Below are positions 18,043 through 26,026 of a stretch of DNA of 48,554 nucleotides, one piece after another; the stretch's first letter is position 1; each line of letters begins with the position of its first letter. Made by a program: the position numbers and the translations under genes. The stretch comes from Catenulispora rubra (lineage in GTDB: Bacteria > Actinomycetota > Actinomycetes > Streptomycetales > Catenulisporaceae). The notes beneath the pieces were generated by a model that was given only the letters and a program-made list of their open reading frames with translations, was not told where the DNA came from and made no database searches. Location: contig NZ_JAACYW010000060.1 in NCBI RefSeq assembly GCF_015356825.1, positions 1-48,554 on the forward strand, written 5' to 3'.

Positions 18043-18138
18043 CAAGGCGTGCGCGGGGAATGATCGAAGCCGCTGTGGCGGCCGCCGGCGCGCGATCGGC
18101 GACAACAGAAGTATCCAAGTGGGAAGACAGGAGCGACG

Positions 18139-19545
18139 ATGCCCCACACCCTGGCCGAAAAGGTGTGGGCGGACCACGTGGTCCGCTCGGCCGACGGCGA
18201 GCCCGACCTGCTCTACATCGACCTCCACCTGCTGCACGAGGTGACCTCGCCGCAGGCGTTCGACGGACTCCGCCAGGCCGGCCGGTCCGTGCGCCGCCCC
18301 GATCTCACCATCGCCACCGAGGACCACAACACCCCCACGCTGGAGATCGACAAGCCGATCGCCGACCCGGTGTCGCGGCTGCAGATCGAGACGCTGCGCA
18401 AGAACTGCGCCGACTTCGGCGTGCGGATCCACTCCCTGGGCGACGCCCAGCAGGGCATCGTGCACGTGGTCGGCCCGCAGCTGGGCCTGACCCAGCCCGG
18501 GATGACCGTGGTGTGCGGCGACTCGCACACCTCCACCCACGGCGCCTTCGGCGCGCTGGCGTTCGGCATCGGCACCAGCGAGGTCGAGCACGTGCTGGCC
18601 ACCCAGACGCTGCCGCTGAAGCCGTTCAAGACGATGGCCGTCACGGTCACCGGCACGCTGGCCGAGGGCGTCACCGCCAAGGACGTGGTGCTCGCGGTCA
18701 TCGCGCAGATCGGCACCGGCGGCGGGCAGGGCTACGTCCTGGAGTACCGCGGCGAGGCCATCCAGAAGCTGTCGATGGAGGGCCGGATGACGGTCTGCAA
18801 CATGTCCATCGAGGCCGGCGCCCGCGCCGGGATGATCGCGCCGGACGAGACCACGTTCGCGTACCTGAAGGGGCGCGCGCACGCGCCGTCCGGTGCCGAC
18901 TGGGACGCGGCGGTCGCGTACTGGAAGACGCTGCGCACCGACGAGGGCGCGACCTTCGACGCCGAGGTCGTCATCGACGGCGACGCGCTGACCCCGTACG
19001 TCACCTGGGGCACCAACCCCGGCCAGGGCCTGCCGCTGTCGGCGTCGGTCCCGGACCCGGAGACGGACTTCGGCGTGGAGACCGACAAGGTCGCGGCGCG
19101 CAAGGCTTTGGAGTACATGGGCCTGGAGGCCGGCACGCCGCTGCGGGAGATCAGGGTGGACACCGTCTTCCTCGGCTCGTGCACCAACGGCCGGCTGGAG
19201 GACCTGCGCGCGGCGGCCGCCGTCATCAAGGGCCGCAAGGTGGCCGAGGGCGTCCGGATGCTCGTGGTGCCGGGCTCGGCGCGGGTGCGGCTGGAGGCCG
19301 AGGCCGAGGGGCTGCACGAGGTGTTCACCGCGGCCGGCGCCGAGTGGCGGTTCGCCGGCTGCTCGATGTGCCTGGGCATGAACCCCGACCAGCTGGCCCC
19401 CGGCGAGCGCTCGGCGTCCACGTCCAACCGCAACTTCGAGGGGCGGCAGGGCAAGGGCGGGCGCACGCACCTGGTGTCGCCGCTGGTGGCCGCCGCGACG
19501 GCGGTCAGGGGGACCTTGTCGTCCCCGTCGGATCTGGCCGTCTGA
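18139..19545 (+). CDS. leuC: 3-isopropylmalate dehydratase large subunit LeuC
   Basis: A 468-residue aconitase-superfamily subunit that, with LeuD, isomerises 2-isopropylmalate to 3-isopropylmalate in leucine synthesis. The three cysteines that hold the [4Fe-4S] cluster are visible: C348 (FLGSCTNGRL), C408 and C411 (AGCSMCLGMNPDQL). Other signatures are TVVCGDSHTSTHGAFGALAF and the N-terminal TLAEKVWADHVV. The ATG is preceded by AGGAGCGACG. leuD follows 31 bases downstream, and the divergent ndgR product probably controls both. Confidence 0.97.
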   Translation: MPHTLAEKVWADHVVRSADGEPDLLYIDLHLLHEVTSPQAFDGLRQAGRSVRRPDLTIATEDHNTPTLEIDKPIADPVSRLQIETLRKNCADFGVRIHSLGDAQQGIVHVVGPQLGLTQPGMTVVCGDSHTSTHGAFGALAFGIGTSEVEHVLATQTLPLKPFKTMAVTVTGTLAEGVTAKDVVLAVIAQIGTGGGQGYVLEYRGEAIQKLSMEGRMTVCNMSIEAGARAGMIAPDETTFAYLKGRAHAPSGADWDAAVAYWKTLRTDEGATFDAEVVIDGDALTPYVTWGTNPGQGLPLSASVPDPETDFGVETDKVAARKALEYMGLEAGTPLREIRVDTVFLGSCTNGRLEDLRAAAAVIKGRKVAEGVRMLVVPGSARVRLEAEAEGLHEVFTAAGAEWRFAGCSMCLGMNPDQLAPGERSASTSNRNFEGRQGKGGRTHLVSPLVAAATAVRGTLSSPSDLAV

Positions 19546-19576
19546 GCCGGCAGAGATTTTAGGAGCGAGGACAGTC

Positions 19577-20176
19577 ATGGAGAAGTTCACGACGCACACC
19601 GGGCGCGCGCTGCCGCTGCGCCGCTCCAACGTCGACACCGACCAGATCATCCCGGCGGTGTACCTCAAGCGCATCACGCGCACCGGTTTCGAGGACGGGT
19701 TGTTCGCCGCCTGGCGCGCGGACCCGGAGTTCATCCTGAACCAGGAGCAGTACCAGGACGTGACCGTGCTGGTCGCCGGTCCCGACTTCGGCACCGGCTC
19801 CTCGCGCGAGCACGCGGTGTGGGCGCTGAAGGACTACGGGTTCAAGGTGGTGCTCTCGGCGCGGTTCGCCGACATCTTCCGGGGCAACTCGGCCAAGGAC
19901 GGGCTGCTGACCGCGGTGCTGAAGCAGGAGGACATCGAGCTCCTGTGGAAGCTGGTGGAGGAGAACCCGGAGCTGGAGGTGACGGTCGACCTGCAGGCTC
20001 GCGAGGTGCGGGTCGAGGGGCACGTGTTCAGCTTCGAGGTGGACGAGTACACGCGGTGGCGGCTGCTGGAGGGGCTGGACGACATCAGCCTGACGCTGCG
20101 GCACGGCGAGGTGATCGACGAGTTCGAGGAGACGCGTCCGGGGTTCAAGCCGAAGACGCTGCCGGCGGCGGTGTGA
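19577..20176 (+). CDS. leuD: 3-isopropylmalate dehydratase small subunit LeuD
   Basis: A 199-residue swivelling-domain subunit of isopropylmalate isomerase. Recognisable by RSNVDTDQIIPAVYLKRIT near the N-terminus, GPDFGTGSSREHAVWALKDY and VVLSARFADIFRGNSAKDGL. The start ATG has TAGGAGCGAGGAC upstream. Co-transcribed with leuC. After the stop codon GTCGGCTGA appears twice in tandem (20206-20214 and 20216-20224), giving extra in-line TGA triplets. Confidence 0.97.
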   Translation: MEKFTTHTGRALPLRRSNVDTDQIIPAVYLKRITRTGFEDGLFAAWRADPEFILNQEQYQDVTVLVAGPDFGTGSSREHAVWALKDYGFKVVLSARFADIFRGNSAKDGLLTAVLKQEDIELLWKLVEENPELEVTVDLQAREVRVEGHVFSFEVDEYTRWRLLEGLDDISLTLRHGEVIDEFEETRPGFKPKTLPAAV

Positions 20177-20278
20177 GGGTCGGCGTCGGCGTAAGGCTTG
20201 GCGGCGTCGGCTGATGTCGGCTGACGTCCCGGCTTGATCAGTTTCTTCTTGGGCGGGGCCCAGGGGCACTATGGGTGA

Positions 20279-20575
20279 ATGTCACCCGACGCGCCTCTGC
20301 GGCCCCGCCCTTCGCGTTATGCGGCCTTCGCGGCGCGTCTGAAGGACGTCCACAAGGCGCTCGGCGATCCGCGCATCCCCGCGCAGCGGCGTGCCGAACT
20401 CACCAAGCGGGTGCTCGCCATCACCGCTTTGTCGCGGCATGACGTGACGGTCGCGGCACACCGTTTGGAAGAGTTTTTCTGCGAACTCGCGATCCTGGCT
20501 CCCGGGGTGGTTTCCACCCCCGTTTCCGGCCCCGCAGACACCCCTTCTGGGAAAAACACTGCGACACAAGGGTGA
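20279..20575 (+). CDS. Conserved-looking small hypothetical protein
   Basis: A 98-residue protein rich in Ala, Arg and Pro. The central part (about residues 12-70) is predicted helical with charged faces (AAFAARLKDVHKALGDPRIP, then ELTKRVLAITALSRHDVTVA), and the last 25 residues are Pro/Gly/Thr-rich and disordered. No signal peptide or membrane segment. It sits between leuD and hupS, where a small hypothetical gene is also found in Streptomyces as far as I recall. Function unknown. The opposite strand is open over the same stretch but lacks start signals. Confidence 0.55.
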   Translation: MSPDAPLRPRPSRYAAFAARLKDVHKALGDPRIPAQRRAELTKRVLAITALSRHDVTVAAHRLEEFFCELAILAPGVVSTPVSGPADTPSGKNTATQG

Positions 20576-20591
20576 TTTAACCCCTAGGTAT

Positions 20592-20621
20592 TTGATTCGC
20601 CCTCTGGCGCCACCATACGGT
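20592..20621 (+). promoter_or_regulatory. Predicted hupS promoter
   Basis: TTGATT (20592-20597) and TACGGT (20616-20621) with an 18-base spacer form a good housekeeping-type promoter about 85 bases before hupS. The surrounding 20575-20600 is unusually A/T-rich for this genome. Confidence 0.55.
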
Positions 20622-20706
20622 GCGATTGGTTCTGATACGGAGCAAGCATGCGACGTACGGCCGAAATCAGAGCAAGACGTACCAACAGCCCCAAGGGTAG
20701 GTAGAC

Positions 20707-21417
20707 ATGAACAAGGCCCAGCTGATCGAGGCCGTCGCCGACAAGCTCGCTGCGTCCAAGAAGGACGCCGGGGACGCGGTCGACGCGGTCCTGGACGCGA
20801 TCATCGCCTCGGTGGCCTCGGGGACCAAGGTCTCCATCACCGGATTCGGCTCCTTCGAGAAGGTCAAGCGCCCGGCGCGCACCGCCCGCAACCCGCGCAC
20901 CGGCGAGCAGGTGAAGGTCAAGGCCTCCTCCGCGCCGAAGTTCAAGGCGGGTCAGGGCTTCAAGGACATGGTCAACGGCGACAAGAAGGCTCCCGCCGCC
21001 GCCAAGGCCGCCGCCAAGAAGACCACCGTCAAGGCCGCCGCCAAGAAGGCGGCCCCGGCCAAGAAGACCGCGGCCAAGGCGACCGCCGCCAAGGCCGCCC
21101 CGGCGAAGAAGGTCGTCGCGAAGAAGACCGCCGTCAAGGCCACCGCCAAGAAGGCGGCCCCGGCCAAGAAGGCGCCCGCGAAGAAGGCGGCGCCGGCCAA
21201 GAAGGCCGCCGCCAAGAAGGCGACCGTCGTGAAGGCGGCGGCCAAGAAGGCCGCCACCGCCAAGAAGGCCCCGGCCAAGAAGGCCACCCCGGCCAAGAAG
21301 GCCGCCGCCCGACCGGTCGCGAAGAAGGTCGCCAAGGCCCCGGCCAAGAAGGCGGCCCCGGCCAAGCGCACCACCACCAAGAAGGCCCCGGCGAAGAAGA
21401 CCGCCGCGAAGCGCTAG
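20707..21417 (+). CDS. hupS: HU-family nucleoid protein with long Lys/Ala tail (HupS type)
   Basis: A 236-residue protein in two parts. Residues 1-90 are a canonical HU fold (MNKAQLIEAVADKLA, GFGSFEKVKRPARTARNPRT, the DNA-binding arm, and APKFKAGQGFKDMVNGD). Residues 92-236 are a low-complexity tail of KKA, AKKAAPAKK and VKAAAKK repeats resembling the C-terminus of histone H1. Such two-domain HU proteins compact DNA in Streptomyces spores and mycobacteria. The start ATG is preceded by AAGGGTAGGTAG. The repeated GCCAAGAAGGC codons make the gene itself internally repetitive. Location next to leuCD matches HupS of Streptomyces. Confidence 0.95.
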   Translation: MNKAQLIEAVADKLAASKKDAGDAVDAVLDAIIASVASGTKVSITGFGSFEKVKRPARTARNPRTGEQVKVKASSAPKFKAGQGFKDMVNGDKKAPAAAKAAAKKTTVKAAAKKAAPAKKTAAKATAAKAAPAKKVVAKKTAVKATAKKAAPAKKAPAKKAAPAKKAAAKKATVVKAAAKKAATAKKAPAKKATPAKKAAARPVAKKVAKAPAKKAAPAKRTTTKKAPAKKTAAKR

Positions 21418-21468
21418 TTCCGCGCGCAGATGGTATGACGGCCGGGACCCCCGTCCCAGCAGTCTGAT

Positions 21469-21502
21469 ACGAGGCGGTGCCCCTGGTGGGGCGCCGCCTC
21501 GT
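21469..21502 (+). terminator. Terminator hairpin downstream of hupS
   Basis: A 15-bp stem (21469-21483 with 21488-21502, one G-U pair) encloses the loop TGGT, 51 bases after the hupS stop. A weak T tract (CGCTTTGG) follows. Confidence 0.8.
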
Positions 21503-21723
21503 CGCTTTGGCGCGGGGGCGCGCTCGGGGTCCGGGCGGCGGCGAGTCAGAGTGCTCAGATGATGATGTCCCGCGGCCTGGGGGCTGATGGGGTCGGCGGC
21601 GGCGGGCTGTGTGCGCTGTCGGGATCGAGGCTGTCCCAGCCGCTCGATATGTGCAGGCGATGGTGTGCTTCGGCTGGCCCGGCTTGGTTGGTCGCGGCTC
21701 GCTCTACGGCAGCTGCGCGCGCC
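21503..21723. other. Intergenic stretch without recognised gene
   Basis: Together with the terminator this makes a gap of 306 bases between hupS and the convergent cold-shock-like gene. Open frames cross it but none has a convincing start, codon pattern or familiar sequence. No repeat or RNA was recognised. Confidence 0.5.
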
Positions 21724-21957
21724 CTACTCCGGCAGCGGCAGCGTCACCAGCGTCACCGCCGTGACCCGGCCGTCCTCCACGCTCATCTTCACGCGCTGGC
21801 CGACGCGCAGCAGGCGCAGGCCGCCGGCGTCGAAGGCGGCGGTGTCGAAGGCGACCTCCGTGCCGTCGTCGAGCAGGAGGGTGCCGGTGCGGGTCGTGGG
21901 GTCGAAAACCCTTGCGGTGCCTTGGGCCTCTTTGCGCGTCACGCACTGTTTATACAC
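21724..21957 (-). CDS. Small cold-shock-domain-like protein
   Basis: A 77-residue protein whose residues 12-75 read like a divergent cold-shock (OB) fold: GTARVFDPTTRTGTLLLDDG, then VAFDTAAFDAGGLRLLRVGQ and RVKMSVEDGRVTAVTLVTLP. The pattern of a glycine-rich first strand pair, a DDG turn and a VGQRV strand is typical of the family, but the aromatic RNP1/RNP2 residues are reduced, so nucleic-acid binding may be weak. The GTG start overlaps the TAA stop of cofC by 8 bases, so translation is probably coupled. A GTG five codons later is an alternative start. Confidence 0.65.
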   Translation of the reverse strand: MYKQCVTRKEAQGTARVFDPTTRTGTLLLDDGTEVAFDTAAFDAGGLRLLRVGQRVKMSVEDGRVTAVTLVTLPLPE

Positions 21958-22696
21958 CCGAGGCGACCCGGTCCCGTGCGCTCCAGATCTCGGTGGTGTG
22001 CGGTCCTACTCCCAGGCGGAGGGCGTCGGCGAGGTCCGACGCGGTGTCGACGTCGCGTCGCAGTGAGCTGATGCCGGTGGGCGGCAGTGGCGGGAGTTCT
22101 ATGGCGCCGCTGGCGGTGTGGGCTGCGCGGGAGGGGCCGCCGAAGCTGGGGTTCAGGTCTGCGGTGGGGGGTGCGAAGAGCATCGTGGTGCCGATGTCGT
22201 GGGCGTCGGCGATGAAATGGCGGGTGGGGCCGGAGTTGTGTGCGGCCGAAGAGATGTGCGCAAGTGCAATATCCAACTCGGCGGCGCGTAATGCCGGGAG
22301 ATCGGCTGTGCAGGCGGCGATACCCATTTCGGTTCCGAATTCGCGGCGGGCGGCTGTGGCACCGAACAAGAATGCGGCATTCAATCCCGCGTCGGGCTTG
22401 TCGGGGACGATCGTCGCGCCGAGCGCGCCGAGGACTTCGGCGGCCCGGGGGTCGTCTGTCACCACCACCGCGTGCGCTATCCGGGACGCCGACAGGGCCG
22501 CACTCACCGCGTCCGCGGCGAAGGCCAGGGCCAGCCTTTCGCGCAGCGCCGGGGGCATATCCGGGCCGGCCAGGCGGGTCTTGGCCAGCCCCAGTCGTTT
22601 CACCGGCACCACCAGGCACCAGCCGGTGGCGTCCGTGGCGTCCGCGGCGCGCGGGGTGTTGCTCGCGCCGTGCTCGGAGAGGTCTGACCGGGGCAT
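21950..22696 (-). CDS. cofC: 2-phospho-L-lactate / phosphoenolpyruvate guanylyltransferase (F420 biosynthesis)
   Basis: A 248-residue nucleotidyltransferase that activates a three-carbon phosphate compound with GTP to build the side chain of coenzyme F420 (CofC/FbiD). Signatures: VVPVKRLGLAKTRLAG at about 30-45, AVVVTDDPRAAEVLGALGA, CTADLPALRAAELD, and DAHDIGTTMLFAPPTADLNP followed by SFG. The N-terminal 25 residues are extra and disordered. CAGGAT lies 6 bases before the ATG on its strand, a possible leaderless -10 box. The cold-shock-like gene overlaps its 3' end. The other F420 genes (fbiA, fbiB, fbiC) are not in the window. Confidence 0.9.
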   Translation of the reverse strand: MPRSDLSEHGASNTPRAADATDATGWCLVVPVKRLGLAKTRLAGPDMPPALRERLALAFAADAVSAALSASRIAHAVVVTDDPRAAEVLGALGATIVPDKPDAGLNAAFLFGATAARREFGTEMGIAACTADLPALRAAELDIALAHISSAAHNSGPTRHFIADAHDIGTTMLFAPPTADLNPSFGGPSRAAHTASGAIELPPLPPTGISSLRRDVDTASDLADALRLGVGPHTTEIWSARDRVASGV

Positions 22697-22770
22697 GACT
22701 TGATCCTGTCACGCCGGGACGACGACCGGCGTACTTGTTCGGACGCCCCGCACTCGGGAACACTTGGGGG

Positions 22771-23610
22771 ATGCCCTCCAGCACCCCCTACCGGCCGCCG
22801 AGGAAACAGGGCGCGGCCTTCCGGTTCATCGTTGTGGTGTTAGTGCCACTGCTGCGCGTGCTGATGAAGCGGGACTGGCGCGGCGGGGAGAACATCCCGG
22901 AGACCGGCGGCGTGGTGATCGCGGCCAATCACATCTCGCACGTGGACGCGTTCGCGTTCGGCCACTACGTCTACGGCAACGGCCGCGTCCCGCGGTTCCT
23001 GGCCAAGTCCGGGGTGTTCAAGAACAAGTTCGTCGGCGGGGTGCTGCGCGCGGCGAAGCAGATCCCGGTCTACCGGGACAGCGCGGACGCGGCCAACGCG
23101 CTGCGCGACGCGATCGCCGCGGTGAACGACGGCCAGGCGGTCGCGCTGTATCCGGAGGGCACCATCACGCGCGACCCCGGGATATGGCCGATGGCGGCGA
23201 AGAGCGGCGCGGCGCGGATCGCGCTCGCGACGGGCTGTCCGGTCGTCCCGGTGGCACAGTGGGGACCGCAGGAGATCCTGGCGTACCACGAGCGGCGGCC
23301 GCACCTGCTGCCCCGCAAGAGGATGATCATGCTGGCCGGGCCCCCGGTGGACCTCGACGACCTGCGCGGCCTCCCGCAGACCGCGGAGACGCTGCGCGAG
23401 GCGACCGACCGCATCATGGACGCCATCACCGAGCTGCTGGCGAAGGTGCGCGGCGAGGCCCCGCCGGCGGTGCGCTACATGCCGGTCAACGGGGTCGAGA
23501 ACGGCGAGAACGGCTACGACGGCTACAACGGCTACAACAGCGAGAACGTGCTCGACACCGAGCGCGAGAACGAGAACGGCGACAGCGGAAAGCAGGTCGA
23601 GAGCGCATGA
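22771..23610 (+). CDS. plsC: 1-acyl-sn-glycerol-3-phosphate acyltransferase (PlsC/LPLAT family)
   Basis: A 279-residue lysophospholipid acyltransferase. The catalytic NHX4D motif is AANHISHVDAFAF (about 52-64), and the glycerophosphate-binding EGT motif is in ALYPEGTITRDP. One membrane-associated stretch lies near the N-terminus (FIVVVLVPLLRVLM). The last 45 residues are an unusual Asn/Gly/Tyr/Glu-rich disordered tail (NGENGYDGYNGYN and ERENENG) whose codons are repetitive. AACACT (22759-22764) lies 6 bases before the ATG, so the transcript may be leaderless. The stop overlaps the gpsA start (ATGA), linking it with glycerol-3-phosphate supply. Confidence 0.92.
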   Translation: MPSSTPYRPPRKQGAAFRFIVVVLVPLLRVLMKRDWRGGENIPETGGVVIAANHISHVDAFAFGHYVYGNGRVPRFLAKSGVFKNKFVGGVLRAAKQIPVYRDSADAANALRDAIAAVNDGQAVALYPEGTITRDPGIWPMAAKSGAARIALATGCPVVPVAQWGPQEILAYHERRPHLLPRKRMIMLAGPPVDLDDLRGLPQTAETLREATDRIMDAITELLAKVRGEAPPAVRYMPVNGVENGENGYDGYNGYNSENVLDTERENENGDSGKQVESA

Positions 23611-24614
23611 GGCGTTGTGCCGTCTTCGGCACCGGCATGTGGGGCACGGCGATGAGCATCGTCCTGGCCGACGCCGGCAACGAGGTCGTGATGGTCGGAC
23701 GCCGCGAGGCGCAGATCGCCGCGATCAACGCCGACCACGAGAACGCCGAGTACTTCCCCGGCGTCCGCCTCCCCGACGCGGTCCGCGCCACCACCGGCGC
23801 CGCCGAGGCGTTGGCCGGCGCGGAGTTCGCGTACCTGAGCGTCCCGGCCCAGACGCTGCGCGCGAACCTCACCGCGTGGAGGGACCTCATCGGCCCGGAC
23901 ACCGTCCTGGTGTCGCTGATGAAGGGCCTGGAAGTCGGCACCGCCAAGCGCATGACCGAGGTGATCCGCGAGCTGACCGGCTTCGGCCGTGAGCGCGTCG
24001 CAGTCCTGTCCGGCCCCAACCTCTCCCCGGAGATCGCCCGCCGCCAGCCCGCCGCCTCGGTGGTGGCCAGCCGCGACGAGGACGTGGCGCTGCGCCTGCA
24101 GGCCGCCACGAACGGCCCCTACTTCCGCACCTACACCGCCAGCGACGTGACCGGCGTGGAACTCGGCGGCGTGGTGAAGAACGTCATCGGCCTGGCGGTC
24201 GGCATCGCCGACGGCATGGGCTTCGGCGACAACACCAAGGCGACCATCATCACCCGCGGACTGGCCGAGACCGCACGGCTCGGAGCGGCGCTGGGCGCCG
24301 ACCCCTACACGTTCTCGGGGCTGGCCGGCCTCGGCGACCTGGTGGCCACCTGTGCCTCGCCGCTGTCCCGCAACCGCAGCTTCGGCGTGCACCTCGGGCG
24401 CGGGCTGACGCTGGAGCAGGCCCAGGCGGAGGTGAAGCAGACCGCCGAGGGCGTGAAGTCGTGCGAGGCGGTGCTGGAGCTGGCGGACCGGCACGGCGTG
24501 GAGATGCCGATCGCCGAGACGGTGGTGGCCATCGTGCACGACGGCCGGGCGCCGGCGGAGATGCTCAAGGAACTGATGACGCGGCCCGTGAAGCCGGAGC
24601 GCCACGGGCACTAG
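23607..24614 (+). CDS. gpsA: Glycerol-3-phosphate dehydrogenase [NAD(P)+] GpsA
   Basis: A 335-residue enzyme that reduces dihydroxyacetone phosphate to sn-glycerol 3-phosphate for phospholipid synthesis. Motifs: the Rossmann loop VFGTGMWGTAMSIVLAD (residues 5-21), VSLMKGLEVGTAKRMTEV, LSGPNLSPEIARRQPAAS, and the catalytic-lysine and substrate region GGVVKNVIGLAVGIADGMGF with GDNTKATIITRGLAE. The start overlaps the plsC stop by 4 bases (ATGA), so the two are translated in tandem. Degenerate repeats echoing the stop context follow. Confidence 0.97.
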   Translation: MRRCAVFGTGMWGTAMSIVLADAGNEVVMVGRREAQIAAINADHENAEYFPGVRLPDAVRATTGAAEALAGAEFAYLSVPAQTLRANLTAWRDLIGPDTVLVSLMKGLEVGTAKRMTEVIRELTGFGRERVAVLSGPNLSPEIARRQPAASVVASRDEDVALRLQAATNGPYFRTYTASDVTGVELGGVVKNVIGLAVGIADGMGFGDNTKATIITRGLAETARLGAALGADPYTFSGLAGLGDLVATCASPLSRNRSFGVHLGRGLTLEQAQAEVKQTAEGVKSCEAVLELADRHGVEMPIAETVVAIVHDGRAPAEMLKELMTRPVKPERHGH

Positions 24615-24656
24615 GCGCTCGGCACTGGATGCTGAGCGTAGGCCTAGGCCTAGGCG
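24607..24656 (+). repeat. Short direct repeats at the gpsA stop codon
   Basis: GGCACTAGGCGCT (24607-24619, including the TAG stop) is echoed by GGCACTGGATGCT (24621-24633; 10 of 13 match). TAGGCC, TAGGCC and TAGGCG follow in tandem (24639-24656), creating further TAG triplets. Confidence 0.75.
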
Positions 24657-24677
24657 TTGCGCGCTGGGTACTGGGCG

Positions 24678-25988
24678 CTACGCGGGTTCCGGCGCGGCGC
24701 CGCCCACCGCGACGTCCGCGGGCCGGGTCCGCTCCGCCCACCGCGTGACCACCGGCCCCGCCAACCCCGCCGCCGCGAATCCCACCGCGAGCACGATCCA
24801 CCCCGGCCCACCGAGCCCCAGCACCAACGCCGTCAGCAGCGCCGGCCCCACGGCGCCGGCGGCGTCGAGCCCCAGCAGCGTGAGTCCCTGGTACTGCCCC
24901 TGCGCATGGGCCGGCGCCAGACCAAAGCTCAACGAGAACCCGGCGGCGGTCACCCACACCCCGGCCGCGCATAACACCGCCGCCCCGGCGAACAGCACCA
25001 GCGTCTCGGACCACCGCGGCCCCGAACCGCTGCCGGCCAGCACCGCGCACCCCACCGCGATCGCGACGCCCGCGACGCGCAACGCCTTCCCGCCCTGCTC
25101 GGTCGTCTCGATGCGCCGCCCGACCGGCTGCATCAGCGCCGTCCCCAGCACGAAGTTCAGCCCGAACACCGCGGCGGCGGCCCAGTGCGGGATGTGCGTC
25201 CGCGACGCTATCCACAGCGGGATCAGCAGCGTCACGACCACCGCCTGCAGGTTGATCAGACCATTGAGAACGGCGAACGCCGCGTACGGCCGGTCCGCCA
25301 GCGCCGCGAACCGCCGCGCGCCCTCGGGTCGCGGCAGCGGTGTGAAGTTCGGGACACGCAACAGCAACAGTGCGCAGACCACATAGGACACCGCGTTCAC
25401 CAGAATCACCGTGACGTAGGCCCCGCGCGTCCCGATCTGGATCGCCACCGCCGCGAGCAGCGTCCCGGCGACCACCGCCACGCTCACGAACGTCCGCAGC
25501 TTCGCCCGGAACAGCGCCGGCCGCTCGCCCCCGACGCGGCCTATCATCGCCCCGCGCGCCGCGTTGTTCGCCGCGTCGGCGACGTAGTCGAAGGCCGCCA
25601 CCACGGTGAACGCCCACCATGAATGCACGACCACGAACAGCGCCATCGTGACCGTCTGCACCGCGAGTGTCACCAGCTGGACGGTGCGCGGCCCGACCCG
25701 GTCGGCGAGCGTCCCGGCGGGCACCGAGCCCAGCAGCGCGGCCAGACCGGCCAGGCTCAGGCCGGTGCCGACCCGGCGCGCCGGGATGCCCACGATCACC
25801 GTGAAATACAGCGCCGAGGTGGCCAGGAACATGCCGGTGCCGACCCGGTTCACGAAGCTCGACATCACCAGCGCGCGCTGCGGTCCGGTGTCCGGGAGCG
25901 CCCGCGCCAACCAGCCGGGGATGCGCCGCGGGGCTTCCTGACGAGACGAATCGTCGTAACCCGCCGGATTCCCACCCCGCTCGATCAT
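24678..25988 (-). CDS. Major facilitator superfamily transporter
   Basis: A 436-residue integral membrane protein with about 12 predicted transmembrane segments. The MFS loop 2-3 motif is GTLADRVGPRTVQLVTL (about residues 95-111), and residues 40-70 and 165-235 show typical transporter helices. It has no periplasmic binding partner and no recognised substrate signature; drug or metabolite efflux is the usual guess. The ATG start is preceded by a TAGGGT -10 box exactly 7 bases away, arranged as a mirror image of the ddl promoter. Convergent with gpsA, divergent from ddl. Confidence 0.85.
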   Translation of the reverse strand: MIERGGNPAGYDDSSRQEAPRRIPGWLARALPDTGPQRALVMSSFVNRVGTGMFLATSALYFTVIVGIPARRVGTGLSLAGLAALLGSVPAGTLADRVGPRTVQLVTLAVQTVTMALFVVVHSWWAFTVVAAFDYVADAANNAARGAMIGRVGGERPALFRAKLRTFVSVAVVAGTLLAAVAIQIGTRGAYVTVILVNAVSYVVCALLLLRVPNFTPLPRPEGARRFAALADRPYAAFAVLNGLINLQAVVVTLLIPLWIASRTHIPHWAAAAVFGLNFVLGTALMQPVGRRIETTEQGGKALRVAGVAIAVGCAVLAGSGSGPRWSETLVLFAGAAVLCAAGVWVTAAGFSLSFGLAPAHAQGQYQGLTLLGLDAAGAVGPALLTALVLGLGGPGWIVLAVGFAAAGLAGPVVTRWAERTRPADVAVGGAAPEPA

Positions 25989-25994
25989 GCACCG

Positions 25995-26020
25995 GACCCT
26001 ACTCCGACTTCGGTAGGGTC
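25995..26020. promoter_or_regulatory. Mirror-image divergent promoter pair for the MFS gene and ddl
   Basis: GACCCTAC (25995-26002) and GTAGGGTC (26013-26020) are perfect 8-base inverted arms 10 bases apart. Each contains TAGGGT in the -10 position, 7 bases before the ATG of its own gene (25988 on the minus strand, 26027 on the plus strand). The -35 region of each promoter must overlap the -10 region of the other, so only one can be occupied by RNA polymerase at a time. Confidence 0.7.
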
Positions 26021-26026
26021 AGTCTC

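Noticed and set aside
20282..20569. A 95-codon minus-strand frame opposite the small gene between leuD and hupS
   Set aside because: No ribosome binding site or promoter and less plausible composition than the plus-strand frame.
20952..21380. A hydrophobic 142-codon minus-strand frame opposite hupS, resembling a membrane protein
   Set aside because: The Ala/Phe/Leu repeats are the reverse complement of the Lys/Ala repeats in the HU tail.
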